DNA from: Dongia sedimenti
GTDB lineage: Bacteria; Pseudomonadota; Alphaproteobacteria; Dongiales; Dongiaceae
Reading direction: 5' to 3'
Assembly: GCA_030715195.1 (NCBI GenBank)
Contig: JAUYVI010000005.1
Location: 434,001-498,000 of the forward strand
Length of the DNA stretch: 64,000 bases
The translations under genes were made by a program, and so were the position numbers. Under the pieces are notes generated by a model. That model was given only the letters and a program-made list of their open reading frames with translations, was not told the origin of the DNA and did not search any database. Positions 1-8,418 of the stretch are shown piece after piece; the stretch's first letter is position 1; the number at the start of each line of letters is the position of its first letter.

Positions 1-16
1 CGCCGCGTGCCGTGGT

Positions 17-214
17 TCAGGCCGCCGCTGCGTCGGTCCGGCGCGCGGCTGCCGGATAGTCTCCAAGTCCACCGCACGGCATCGGCCGTACATAGGCCGG
101 TCGCTCGGAACGTGCCCGGGCGGGCAGGCCATCCTCGATATGCACTTCGATCGGATTCTCGGTCTCGAACAACCGCGCGTTCCGGACGCGAAGCGTGCGC
201 TGTGTATACATCAT
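17..214 (-). CDS. Possible small protein of unknown function (65 aa)
   Basis: A 65-codon frame starts at a double ATG (214/211) and ends at TGA at 17-19. Its codons are GC-rich at third positions, as in neighbouring genes, but no convincing Shine-Dalgarno precedes it. The product would be basic and proline-rich at its end, with no recognised domain, signal peptide or membrane segment. It is divergent from the sugar dehydrogenase gene. It may be a real small gene or chance coding in GC-rich DNA. The rest of positions 1-431 shows no other supportable gene. Confidence 0.25.
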   Translation of the reverse strand: MMYTQRTLRVRNARLFETENPIEVHIEDGLPARARSERPAYVRPMPCGGLGDYPAAARRTDAAAA

Positions 215-431
215 GGAGGTGGTCCCCGGTGTTTGGGTGTTCGCAGAGGGGAAGTCGAGCACAGGGCAAAAGTTCCGTGCCAATCCCACGCGACGGGGCC
301 ATCTCACACAGCCGATCTGTAGCTCTGGCGTCGCGCCGCCAAAGGCCTTGGAGCCTCGCACCCCATGCCCTAAATGGAAACTGAGCCTGCTTGACGTTTT
401 TGCCAGAGAAGCCAGCGATCTCGGAGCTCTC

Positions 432-1565
432 ATGATCAGACGAACAATATCGGCCGCCTTTGCCATTCTGCTGGCCGCACACGCGACCGCGGGTGCCGAA
501 AGCATCAACGCCGGTGGCCGCGATGCCAGCGCGGATCGTCCCTTTGTCGTCGATGCGGTGGCCGAGTTCGACACGCCCTGGGCGATCGGCTTCCTGCCCG
601 ATGGGCGGATGCTCGTGACCGAGAAGCCGGGGCGGATGTTTCTGGTCACGCAGGGCGGGGAGAAGACCCCGGTCGGCGACGTGCCCGAAGTTGCGGCCTC
701 CGGTCAGGTCGGGCTGCTCGACATTGCCGCCGCGCCGGATTTCGCCAAGAGCGCGCGAATCTATTTCAGCTACGTCGAACCGGCAGATGGCAGCACGCGT
801 CTCGTGCTGGCAAGCGCGACCCTGTCCACGCTCGACGGAGGTGTGCGGCTCATCGATCAGAAAGCGATCTGGCGACAGACGCCGGCGGGCGGGCGCGGCC
901 ATCCGGGCGGCATCATCGCCTTCGACCCGGAAGGCCAGCATCTCTTCCTGACGGTCGGCGAGCGGCAGCTGGGGAAGCCGGCGCAGGATCCGCGGCAGGC
1001 GCGCGGCAAGCTGCTTCGCCTCAATCTCGACGGGTCGACCCCGTCCGACAATCCACAGGCGGCCCAGGGCGGCGTCCCGGCCCAGACCTGGACGACGGGG
1101 CATCGCAACCCCTATGGCCTCGCCTTTGCTGCCGACGGAAAGCTGTGGCTGCATGAAATGGGTCCGCGCGGCGGCGACGAGTTCAACCTGATCGCACCCG
1201 GGAAGAATTACGGCTGGCCCATCGTCTCGAACGGCGACAACTACGACGGCACGCCGATCCCGCGACACGCAAGCCGACCCGAGTTCGAAGCGCCTTTGCT
1301 CTACTGGAATCCCATCATCGCGCCGGCTGGCCTTGCGTTCTATAACGGCGAGATGTTTCCGCAATGGCGCGGCTCCGCCCTGGTGGGCGGCTTGGCCATC
1401 GGCGCCTTGCTGCGCATCGGCTTCGGGCCGGAAGGCCAACCCGACGAGGCGGATCGCTGGGAGATGGGCGAGCGGATCCGCGACGTCGCGGTGGCCCCCG
1501 ACGGCGCGGTCTGGCTCATCGAGGACAGCGAGCCGGGACGACTGCTGCGGCTGACGCCGAAATAG
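432..1565 (+). CDS. PQQ-dependent aldose sugar dehydrogenase, periplasmic (YliI/Asd family)
   Basis: This 377-aa protein starts at ATG 432, which gives a clean Sec signal peptide (basic MIRR, hydrophobic stretch, cut near ATAGA). A longer in-frame extension upstream to 195 lacks a signal and is rejected. The mature part is a six-bladed beta-propeller of the soluble glucose/aldose dehydrogenase family: WAIGFLPDGRMLVTEKPG begins blade 1, GRGHPGGIIAFDPEG carries the candidate catalytic His, and TGHRNPYGLAF with GKNYGWPIVSNGDNYDG are family hallmarks. Enzymes of this family oxidise aldoses to lactones with PQQ and calcium and pass electrons to the respiratory chain. No PQQ biosynthesis gene is visible in the window. 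It is convergent with the TPR gene. Confidence 0.9.
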   Translation: MIRRTISAAFAILLAAHATAGAESINAGGRDASADRPFVVDAVAEFDTPWAIGFLPDGRMLVTEKPGRMFLVTQGGEKTPVGDVPEVAASGQVGLLDIAAAPDFAKSARIYFSYVEPADGSTRLVLASATLSTLDGGVRLIDQKAIWRQTPAGGRGHPGGIIAFDPEGQHLFLTVGERQLGKPAQDPRQARGKLLRLNLDGSTPSDNPQAAQGGVPAQTWTTGHRNPYGLAFAADGKLWLHEMGPRGGDEFNLIAPGKNYGWPIVSNGDNYDGTPIPRHASRPEFEAPLLYWNPIIAPAGLAFYNGEMFPQWRGSALVGGLAIGALLRIGFGPEGQPDEADRWEMGERIRDVAVAPDGAVWLIEDSEPGRLLRLTPK

Positions 1566-1603
1566 CCCGCCCACCGGGCCTGGGCCTGCAGGACTGTTTC
1601 GAC

Positions 1604-1640
1604 TGAAAAAAGTCAGGCGCCGGCTTGATCCGCCGGCGCC
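1604..1640 (-). terminator. Rho-independent terminator between convergent genes
   Basis: A perfect 9-bp stem GGCGCCGGC / GCCGGCGCC (1616-1624 and 1632-1640) with a 7-nt loop is followed, on the minus strand, by TGACTTTTTTC. It therefore terminates the TPR gene whose stop is at 1720. A second 8-bp hairpin without a T-run (1681-1704) lies closer to that stop. On the plus strand the T-tract is absent, so termination of the sugar dehydrogenase here would be weaker. Confidence 0.75.
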
Positions 1641-1719
1641 CCGCACGCCTTCGTTGATCCGAAGTGCGTCCTCCCAGACAGGTCCCGCTTCTGACGGCGG
1701 GACCGCCGAACGCCGTGCC

Positions 1720-2181
1720 TTACATCGAGGCCTGCTTCTTGATCGCGTCCTCGAGTTCTTCGTATTCCTCGCAATCGCCGCAGGCATTCTTCAGCACCGC
1801 GAGGCGCTCCTTGGCCTTGTCGGGCTGCTTCATCTCGAGATAGAGCTCGCCGAGATACTCGTTGGCGCCGAGATGCTTCGGCTCCATGGCGAGCGCCTGG
1901 TTGTAGTAGTCGAGCGCGGTCGTGGCGTCTCCGCTTTTGCGATAGGAATAGCCGAGCAGGTTGAGCGCGTCGGCATAGGCGCCCTTGTCCTTGATCAGCT
2001 TCTGCAGGATCGGGATCGCCTCGGAATACTTGTCGTCGTCGATCAGCGACTTCGCCTGTTTATAGGCGTCGACCTGCTGCGACTCGTCGGTGTCGGAGCT
2101 GCCCATGGCCCAAGCTGAGCCGGTGATCATCAGGACCGCTGCGAAACCGGCGAAGCCGGAGATGATGCTGCTGCGTTTCAT
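1720..2181 (-). CDS. Secreted tetratricopeptide-repeat protein
   Basis: A 153-aa protein starting at ATG 2181, preceded by GGAGAGAGAC as ribosome-binding site; an upstream in-frame start at 2217 would bury the signal peptide. Residues 1-25 form a Sec signal peptide ending in SAWA. The rest contains about three TPR units (AYADALNLLGYSYRKSGDAT, LDYYNQALAMEPKHLGANEY, LGELYLEMKQPDKAKERL) and a C-terminal CGDCEEYEEL segment with two close cysteines, as is common in periplasmic TPR proteins. It probably acts as a periplasmic protein-binding scaffold; the partner is unknown. Confidence 0.8.
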   Translation of the reverse strand: MKRSSIISGFAGFAAVLMITGSAWAMGSSDTDESQQVDAYKQAKSLIDDDKYSEAIPILQKLIKDKGAYADALNLLGYSYRKSGDATTALDYYNQALAMEPKHLGANEYLGELYLEMKQPDKAKERLAVLKNACGDCEEYEELEDAIKKQASM

Positions 2182-2227
2182 GTCTCTCTCCTTCAATGTG
2201 AAGATTCTCGACGGCAAATCAAATCAC

Positions 2228-2902
2228 TTATCCGTAGCGCTGCTCGCTCCAGGGATCGCCGTGGTTGTGATAGCCGCGCTCTTCCCAGAAGCCGGGCCGG
2301 TCGGCGGCGTGGAACGCGATGCGCTTCACCCATTTGGCGCTTTTCCAGAAATAGAGCTGCGGCACCACCGCACGCACCGGACCGCCGTGGTCGAGGCTCA
2401 AGGGCTTGCCCTCCCAATGGGTCGCGAGCAGCGCGTATGCGACCGCGAATTCCTCGAGCGGCAGGTTGGTCGTGTAGGTATCGTAGCTATGGAGTGTGAC
2501 GAAATGCGCTTCGGGTTTCGGCTGCACGCGCTCCAGCAGGTCCGTGACCGCGACGCCGCGCCAGCGATTGTCGAACCGCGACCAGGCGGTCACGCAGTGG
2601 ATGTCGCTGGTGAAGTCGGTCTGCGGCAGCGCTTGGAATTGCGCCCAGTCGAGCCGCATGGGCTGCTCGACCAATCCGTCGATCTGCAGCCGCCAGCTTT
2701 CGAGCGGGATGTTCGGCTTCACGCCGAGATCGAGCACCGGCCAGTCGGTGGTCTTGCGCTGCCCCGGCGGCAGGCGGTCCTCCTCGCGATGCGAGGGGCG
2801 ACCGGTCAGCAGACGACCTTCCTTGGCCCAACGCTGCTTGGTCGCGACCAGCTTGTCCCTGATCTCTCCCGAAGTGCTGCCGTCGTTCATGTCGTCGTCC
2901 AT
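2228..2902 (-). CDS. Sulfite oxidase-like molybdopterin oxidoreductase (YuiH-type)
   Basis: A 224-aa protein, start chosen at ATG 2902 (MDDDMNDG), since the 20 residues upstream are basic and low complexity. It has a single oxidoreductase molybdopterin-binding domain: PVLDLGVKPNIPLESWRL, then SDIHCVTAWSRFDNRW, whose Cys is the expected molybdenum ligand, then LDHGGPVRAVVPQLYFWKSA near the C terminus. There is no Tat or Sec signal and no haem or dimerisation domain, so it is a short cytoplasmic member of the sulfite oxidase superfamily rather than MsrP. Substrate unknown. Its stop is 46 bp from the start of the TPR gene, suggesting a shared minus-strand transcript. Confidence 0.85.
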   Translation of the reverse strand: MDDDMNDGSTSGEIRDKLVATKQRWAKEGRLLTGRPSHREEDRLPPGQRKTTDWPVLDLGVKPNIPLESWRLQIDGLVEQPMRLDWAQFQALPQTDFTSDIHCVTAWSRFDNRWRGVAVTDLLERVQPKPEAHFVTLHSYDTYTTNLPLEEFAVAYALLATHWEGKPLSLDHGGPVRAVVPQLYFWKSAKWVKRIAFHAADRPGFWEERGYHNHGDPWSEQRYG

Positions 2903-3121
2903 TGCTGCTCCGCAGTATTTGGATTTCCGCCGTAAAGGCCAAGGCTTCGGCCGGGATATCAAGCGGAAGTGAGATCACCATCACCCATGCCAATGCACAA
3001 AGACCAGGTGTTGTTATAACTGCCGGACTTTCCTTGCCTTTCCGGGGGTCAGTCGGTAGAACCGAGTGGAACCGCGGCGGCTATTTACGCCTGCCTGCCT
3101 GTAATTACTGACGTGGTTGTG

Positions 3122-6100
3122 ATGTCCGAACTTCGCCTGGCGCAGGGTCTGCGCTTCGAGGACCTGTACGAGCCTGCCGGCCTCGCGGCGATCGACCGTC
3201 ATTTCCTGGCCGCGCTGAGAGCCAGCGACGAAGGTCTGGCCGGGCGGCTGCTTGCCGCGCGCGCCGAACCGGCGGCGCTCGACCAAAAGGCGGAATCGCA
3301 GCTGATCCTCGACCTCGCCGGCCATGTCGAGGATTTCGTCGGCGAACTCTTCGGCATCCAGGCCGAGCTGAAAGAGCTGCAGGCCCGCCACAGCGATCTG
3401 GCACCGCTCTTCTCGGTGAAGCGCCTGTTCGTGCAGCGCCGCGCCCTGAAGGCGCATCGCGAGGCGGAAGCGGAGACCTTTGACGGCGCCGCACTGCGCG
3501 CCGAGCTCACGCCGCTGCTCGGTGGCGTGTTCGACGAGCTCACCTTCGCCCGCCATGTCGAGCAGTGGCTCGCCGACGAGCAGAGTAACGCGAAGGGTCT
3601 CGACCTCGCGACCCGCTATGCCGCCTGGGCGGCGCAGAGCGAGGCGGGGAAGAAGCTTCACAAGAAGGGCGTGCTGTTCAAGGCGCCGAAGAAGATCGAT
3701 CCCCTGCATCTCGTGCATCTCGAAACCGAGCTGCGCCACGGCGTGCCGATGTACAAGCTCGGCGACGAGCATCTCCGCCGCCGCGAAGGCTTTGCCCTCA
3801 CCGACATCGGCACCGATCTCAAGGGCGCGCTCGACCAGGCGAATTACTGCATCTGGTGCCACAACCAGGGCAAGGACAGCTGCTCCCGCGGCCTCACCGA
3901 GAAAGACGGCGCCTATAAGAAGAGCGTGTTCGGGGTGACCCTGGCAGGCTGTCCGCTGGACGAAAAGATCTCCGAGATGCACACCGCGAAGGCGAACGGC
4001 CAGCCGTTGGGCGCCGTCGCCATCATCGCCATCGACAATCCGATGATGGCGGCGACCGGGCACCGCATCTGCAACGACTGCATGAAGGCCTGCATCTACC
4101 AGAAGCAGGAGCCGGTCGACATCCCGCAGGCGGAAACCCGCAGCCTCAAGGATCTGCTGAACCTGCCCTGGGGCTTCGAGATCTACGGCCTGCTTACCCG
4201 CTGGAATCCGCTCAACATCCGCCAGCCGGTCGCGAAATCCGCCAGCGGCCGCAAGGTGCTGGTGGTCGGCCTCGGCCCGGCCGGCTACACGCTGGCGCAT
4301 TACCTGCTCAATCAGGGCCACACCGTGGTCGCGATCGACGGGCTGAAGATCGAGCCGCTGCCGCCGTCGGTCTCCGGCGTCGATGCGAGCGGCAAGCATG
4401 TGCCGTTCCAGCCGATCCGCACCTTCTCGGAGCTGCAGGAAGATCTCGGCAGCCGCGTCATGGCCGGCTTCGGCGGCGTCGCCGAATACGGCATCACCGT
4501 CCGCTGGGACAAGAACTTCCTCAAGGTGATCCGCCTGCTGCTCGAGCGCCGGAACAGCTTCTCGATGTTCGGCGGCGTGCGCTTCGGCGGCACGCTGACG
4601 CTCGACCAGGCCTTCGAATTGGGCTTCGACCATGTCGCCCTGGCGCTCGGCGCCGGCAAGCCGACCCTGCTCGACCTGCCGAACGGCCTCGCGCGCGGCG
4701 TGCGCATGGCCTCGGACTTCCTGATGGCGCTGCAGCTGACCGGCGCCGCGAAGACCGATTCCATCGCCAACCTGCAGCTCCGCCTGCCGGCGGTGGTGAT
4801 CGGCGGCGGATTGACCGCGATCGACACCGCGACCGAGGCGATGGCCTACTATCCGATCCAGGTCGAGAAGTTCCTGCACCGCTACGAGGCCCTGACCGCC
4901 GAGATCGGCGAGGCGGCCTTGCGCAGCGAATGGTCCAAGGCGGAAACCGAGATCGCCGACGAGTTCATCAACCACGCCCGCGCCATCCGCATGGAGCGCG
5001 AGCGCGCCAAGGCGGCGAACGAGCGGCCGAAGCTGTCCGACCTGATCAACCAATGGGGCGGCGTGACCCTCGCCTATCGCCGTCGCCTGATCGATTCGCC
5101 CTCCTACACCCTGAACCACGAGGAGGTGGAGAAGGCGTTGGAGGAGGGAATCCGCTTCGCCGAGACGCTGACGCCCAGCGTGATCGATGTCGACCAGATG
5201 GGTCATGTCGAGGCGATCCGCCTGAAGGATGCCGACGGCAAGTTGCACGTGCTGCCGGCCCGCGCCGTGCTGGTCGCCGCCGGCACCAAGCCCAACACCG
5301 TGCTGGCGCGCGAGGATGCCGAGAATTTCCCGCTCGACGGCCAGTACTTCCAGGCGGTGAACGACGAGAACGAGGTGGTAAAGCCGGAACGCGTGGCCAA
5401 GCCCGATGAGGTCCGCGTCATCACCCGCTTCCGCGACGACGGCCGCGCCATCAGCTTCTTCGGCGACCTCCATCCGTCCTTCGCCGGCAACGTGGTGAAG
5501 GCCATGGGCAGCGCCAAGCAGGGCTGGCCGGTGGTGCAGGCGGCGCTCGATCGCCTGCCGGCGCCGAAAGCGGGGGATGGGGCGGCCTTCCTTGCCGATC
5601 TCAACCGCCGTCTGCGCGCCAAGGTCCGTGCGGTCAACCGCCTCACGCCGACCATCGTCGAAGTGGTGGTCGAGGCGCCGCAGGCCGCCCATAACTTCGC
5701 GCCGGGCGAGTTCTATCGCCTGCAGAATTTCGAGACCCTGTCGCAGCGCACGGCCGACACCACGCTCACCATGGAAGGCCTGGCGCTGACCGGCGCCTGG
5801 ACCGATCTCGACCAGGGCCTGGTCGGCTTGATCGTGCTGGAGATGGGCGGCTCGTCCGACCTCTGCGCCTGGCTGAAGCCCGGCGAGCCGGTGATCCTGA
5901 TGGGCCCGACCGGCACACCGACCGAGACGCCGGCGGGCGAGACCGTGCTGCTGGCGGGCGGCGGGCTCGGCAACGCCGTGCTGTTCTCGATCGGCCGGGC
6001 GTTGCGGGCCGCCGGCTCCAAGGTGCTCTATTTCGCCGGCTACAAGAAGCTGATCGATCGTTACAAGGTCGCGGATATCGAGGCCGCCGCCGATGTCGTG

Positions 6101-6595
6101 GTCTGGACCTCGGACGAGGCGCCCGGCTTCGAGGCGACGCGGCCGCAGGACAAGACCTTCGTCGGCAACATCGTCGAGACCATGCTGGCCTATGCGGAAG
6201 GCGAGCTTGGGCCGACCGTGATCAAGATGGAGGATGTGGACCGCATCATTGCCATCGGTTCCGACGGCATGATGGCGGCGGTCGCCCGCGCGCGCCACGG
6301 CGTGCTGCAGCCCTATCTCAAGCCGCACCATCACGCGGTCGGCTCGATCAACTCGCCGATGCAGTGCATGATGAAGGAAATCTGCGCCCAATGCCTCCAG
6401 ACGCACCGGGACCCGGTGACCGGAAGGGAGAGCGTGGTCTTCTCCTGCTTCAACCAGGACCAGAACCTCGATGCCGTCAACTTCGACGCGCTGCGCTCGA
6501 GACTGCAGCAGAACCGGGTGCAGGAAAAACTGACCGTGGCCTGGATCCGCCACACGCTCAAGGACGTGGCGAAGAGCGAACGCAAGACGGCTTGA
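3122..6595 (+). CDS. Giant flavo-iron-sulfur oxidoreductase (GltD-like plus PyrK-like fusion)
   Basis: A 1157-aa protein (ATG 3122; GTG at 3113 is possible, and neither has a clear ribosome site). The order is: an uncharacterised helical N-terminus (1-240); cysteine clusters resembling the GltD N-terminal iron-sulfur region (C243, C246, C254, C277 and C317, C320, C324); an FAD Rossmann fold GLGPAG at 384-389; a second nucleotide motif VVIGGGLTAIDTATEA near 560; and, from about 830, a ferredoxin-NADP reductase/PyrK-like half ending in C1082, C1088, C1091 and C1109, the pattern of a [2Fe-2S] site. It probably moves electrons between NAD(P)H and another protein. Heading the MetV/MetF cluster, it is the best candidate electron partner for those subunits, which is inference. 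It is followed 16 bp later by the GST gene. Confidence 0.8.
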   Translation: MSELRLAQGLRFEDLYEPAGLAAIDRHFLAALRASDEGLAGRLLAARAEPAALDQKAESQLILDLAGHVEDFVGELFGIQAELKELQARHSDLAPLFSVKRLFVQRRALKAHREAEAETFDGAALRAELTPLLGGVFDELTFARHVEQWLADEQSNAKGLDLATRYAAWAAQSEAGKKLHKKGVLFKAPKKIDPLHLVHLETELRHGVPMYKLGDEHLRRREGFALTDIGTDLKGALDQANYCIWCHNQGKDSCSRGLTEKDGAYKKSVFGVTLAGCPLDEKISEMHTAKANGQPLGAVAIIAIDNPMMAATGHRICNDCMKACIYQKQEPVDIPQAETRSLKDLLNLPWGFEIYGLLTRWNPLNIRQPVAKSASGRKVLVVGLGPAGYTLAHYLLNQGHTVVAIDGLKIEPLPPSVSGVDASGKHVPFQPIRTFSELQEDLGSRVMAGFGGVAEYGITVRWDKNFLKVIRLLLERRNSFSMFGGVRFGGTLTLDQAFELGFDHVALALGAGKPTLLDLPNGLARGVRMASDFLMALQLTGAAKTDSIANLQLRLPAVVIGGGLTAIDTATEAMAYYPIQVEKFLHRYEALTAEIGEAALRSEWSKAETEIADEFINHARAIRMERERAKAANERPKLSDLINQWGGVTLAYRRRLIDSPSYTLNHEEVEKALEEGIRFAETLTPSVIDVDQMGHVEAIRLKDADGKLHVLPARAVLVAAGTKPNTVLAREDAENFPLDGQYFQAVNDENEVVKPERVAKPDEVRVITRFRDDGRAISFFGDLHPSFAGNVVKAMGSAKQGWPVVQAALDRLPAPKAGDGAAFLADLNRRLRAKVRAVNRLTPTIVEVVVEAPQAAHNFAPGEFYRLQNFETLSQRTADTTLTMEGLALTGAWTDLDQGLVGLIVLEMGGSSDLCAWLKPGEPVILMGPTGTPTETPAGETVLLAGGGLGNAVLFSIGRALRAAGSKVLYFAGYKKLIDRYKVADIEAAADVVVWTSDEAPGFEATRPQDKTFVGNIVETMLAYAEGELGPTVIKMEDVDRIIAIGSDGMMAAVARARHGVLQPYLKPHHHAVGSINSPMQCMMKEICAQCLQTHRDPVTGRESVVFSCFNQDQNLDAVNFDALRSRLQQNRVQEKLTVAWIRHTLKDVAKSERKTA

Positions 6596-6611
6596 GGAGG
6601 CCGGGTGACCG

Positions 6612-7229
6612 ATGCTGAAATTCTTCTTCGGCCCGCAGTCCTGTGCGCTGGCCTCGCATATCGCGTTGGAAGAGGCCGGCGCAGACTATGAAGCGGTCCG
6701 CCTCGACCTTAAGGCGGGCGACCAGCGCAAACCGGACTACCTCAAGGTCAATCCCAAGGGCCGCGTGCCCGCCCTGGTGACCGATCGTGGCGTGCTCACC
6801 GAGAATCCGGCGATCCTCGCCTTCATCGCGCAGACCCATCCGGAGAAGAAGCTGGCGCCGCTCGACGACGCCTATGCCTTCGGCAGGATCCAGGCCTTCA
6901 ACGCTTATCTCTGCGCCACCGTTCATGTGGCCCATGCGCACAAGCTGCGCGGCTATCGCTGGGCCGACGAGCAGTCCTCATTCGACGACATGAAGCGCAA
7001 GGTGCCGGAAACCGTCGCCGCCTGTTTCGAGCTGATCGAGAACGAGCTGCTCGAGGGCCCGTGGGTGGCCGGCGCCGGTTTCAGCATCGCCGATCCCTAT
7101 CTCTTCACCCTGTCGAGCTGGCTCGAAGGGGACGGCGTCGATCCCAAGCGCTTCCCCAAGGTGCTCGATCACCGCAACCGCATGGCCGAGCGCCCGGCGG
7201 TCCAGAAGGTGCTGCCGCTGCACTCCTGA
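6612..7229 (+). CDS. Glutathione S-transferase, beta-class-like
   Basis: A 205-aa protein with an N-terminal thioredoxin-fold domain (MLKFFFGPQSCALASHIALE; the Cys at 11 matches the catalytic Cys of beta-class bacterial GSTs) containing the cis-Pro segment GRVPALVTDRGVLTENPAIL, and an all-helical C-terminal domain (FSIADPYLFTLSSWL carries the N-capping box). It lies 16 bp after the large flavoprotein gene, so co-transcription is likely. The substrate is unknown. Its position in a one-carbon cluster makes a glutathione-linked C1 or electrophile detoxification role possible, but nothing in the sequence proves it. Confidence 0.88.
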   Translation: MLKFFFGPQSCALASHIALEEAGADYEAVRLDLKAGDQRKPDYLKVNPKGRVPALVTDRGVLTENPAILAFIAQTHPEKKLAPLDDAYAFGRIQAFNAYLCATVHVAHAHKLRGYRWADEQSSFDDMKRKVPETVAACFELIENELLEGPWVAGAGFSIADPYLFTLSSWLEGDGVDPKRFPKVLDHRNRMAERPAVQKVLPLHS

Positions 7230-7314
7230 AGTTATTTTATTTCAAATAGTTAGGTCGAGGCGTCATGCGGCGCCCTCATAAGCATCCGTTATACCGCGAT
7301 GCAAAAAGAATGGT

Positions 7315-7344
7315 TTGAATGCGACGCCCGAGCCCACATGATAA
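7315..7344 (+). promoter_or_regulatory. Candidate promoter ahead of the DUF1638-MetF block
   Basis: The 234-bp gap 7230-7463 is AT-richer than its surroundings. It holds TTGAAT (7315-7320) and, 18 nt on, TGATAA (7339-7344), a weak sigma70-like pair. This suggests that the genes from 7464 onwards have their own promoter rather than depending only on read-through from the GST gene. No riboswitch fold was recognised in the gap. Confidence 0.3.
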
Positions 7345-7463
7345 GCGCCGGAGTTATCGGGGCTTAGGACCGGTCGCGGATCGGCCAAGCCCGGTCGCCG
7401 GCGTCGCAGTCGGAACAATAGCGCGCCGGTAGCAATAGACCGCCTGAACCTGAGGAAATCGCC

Positions 7464-8075
7464 GTGGCCGAAGTCGCCGCCAAGCCCAACCTGCTGATCG
7501 CCTGCGGCGCCCTCGCCCAGGAGATCGTGGCGTTGCAGCGGCTGAACCACTGGGAAAGCCGGCTCGAGGTGACCTGCCTCCCGGCGATCTGGCACAATAC
7601 GCCCGACAAAATCCCCGAAGGGGTCCGGCAGAAGATCAAGGCGGGCAAGCAGAAATACGACCGCATCTTCGTAGCCTACGGCGACTGCGGCACCGGCGGA
7701 ATGCTCGACGAAATCCTGAAGGAAGAGGGCGCCGAGCGGATCGAAGGCCCGCATTGCTACGAGTTCTATTCCGGCAAGGCCGTGTTCGAGAAGATGATGG
7801 ATGACGAGCTCGGCACCTTCTTCCTGACCGATTATCTCTGCCGGCATTTCGACCGGCTGATCTGGAAAGGCTTCGGCCTCGACCGCCGGCCGGACATGAA
7901 GGACATGGTCTTCGAGCATTACAAGAAGCTGGTCTTCCTCGCCCAGGTCGAGGATCCGGCGCTGACCGAACATGCGCGCGAGATTGCGCAACGCCTGGGT
8001 CTGGAGTTCGAGTATCGCCTGACCGGCTATGGCGAGCTCGCCACCTTCATGGCCGAAGCCGCGAACGCCCACTGA
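7464..8075 (+). CDS. DUF1638 domain protein
   Basis: A 203-aa protein starting at GTG 7464, preceded by TGAGGAAATC. It matches the DUF1638 family: NLLIACGALAQEIVAL at the N-terminus, YDRIFVAYGDCGTGGMLDEI in the middle, and GPHCYEFYSGKAVFEKMM. The conserved Cys and His residues (GDCGTG, HCYEF) suggest a metal or cofactor site. The family is repeatedly found next to corrinoid methyltransferase genes, and here it precedes MetV/MetF and methyl-THF:corrinoid methyltransferase genes. Its biochemical role is not established. It is followed 11 bp later by the small 'virulence factor' family gene. Confidence 0.85.
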   Translation: MAEVAAKPNLLIACGALAQEIVALQRLNHWESRLEVTCLPAIWHNTPDKIPEGVRQKIKAGKQKYDRIFVAYGDCGTGGMLDEILKEEGAERIEGPHCYEFYSGKAVFEKMMDDELGTFFLTDYLCRHFDRLIWKGFGLDRRPDMKDMVFEHYKKLVFLAQVEDPALTEHAREIAQRLGLEFEYRLTGYGELATFMAEAANAH

Positions 8076-8086
8076 GGAAACAGCAA

Positions 8087-8413
8087 ATGGCGCAGTTGAT
8101 TGTCGTGTACTGGCGGGACATCCCGGCCCAGGTGATCGTGAAGAAGGGCCGCGATGCCGCGAAGATCCAGCTCAGCGAGCGCTTCGAGAAGGCGATCGAC
8201 CGCGCGGCCATGAAGGCCAATCTGCGCGACACTGACTCCTATCTCGGCGAATGGCGCCGCGCCGCGCCGGTCGAGGTCGGCGACGCGGATATGCAGGCGA
8301 CCGCGGACCGGAAGGCCGCCGAGCTCGAGGCCGAGTTCGACGAGGAGAAGCTGAAGGCCCTGGTCGAGGCCGGCGGCCTGGCGCCCGGATCCACCACCGC
8401 GAAGGCGAGCTGA
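8087..8413 (+). CDS. 'Virulence factor' family small protein
   Basis: A 108-aa protein; ATG 8087 has GAGGAAACAG upstream. The N-terminal half (MAQLIVVYWRDIPAQVIVKK, then LSERFEKAIDRAAMKA and DSYLGEWRR) matches the small family labelled 'virulence factor' in domain databases, a name with little functional support. The C-terminal half is a charged, probably coiled helix (AAELEAEFDEEKLKALVEAG). Tight spacing between the DUF1638 and MetV-like genes makes it part of the same operon and thus probably a one-carbon pathway accessory protein, for example an assembly or regulatory subunit. That is inference from position. Confidence 0.8.
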   Translation: MAQLIVVYWRDIPAQVIVKKGRDAAKIQLSERFEKAIDRAAMKANLRDTDSYLGEWRRAAPVEVGDADMQATADRKAAELEAEFDEEKLKALVEAGGLAPGSTTAKAS

Positions 8414-8418
8414 CCCCG

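Noticed and set aside
3015..3020. TATAAC hexamer as -10 of the large flavoprotein gene
   Set aside because: No acceptable -35 at 16-18 bp spacing, so it is not called as a promoter.
3014..6553. 1179-codon open frame antisense to the large flavoprotein gene
   Set aside because: No domain or start context; its open length follows from the extreme third-position GC of the real gene on the plus strand.
7230..7463. Cobalamin or SAM riboswitch ahead of the one-carbon genes
   Set aside because: No B12-box or other riboswitch core could be recognised in the 234 bp.
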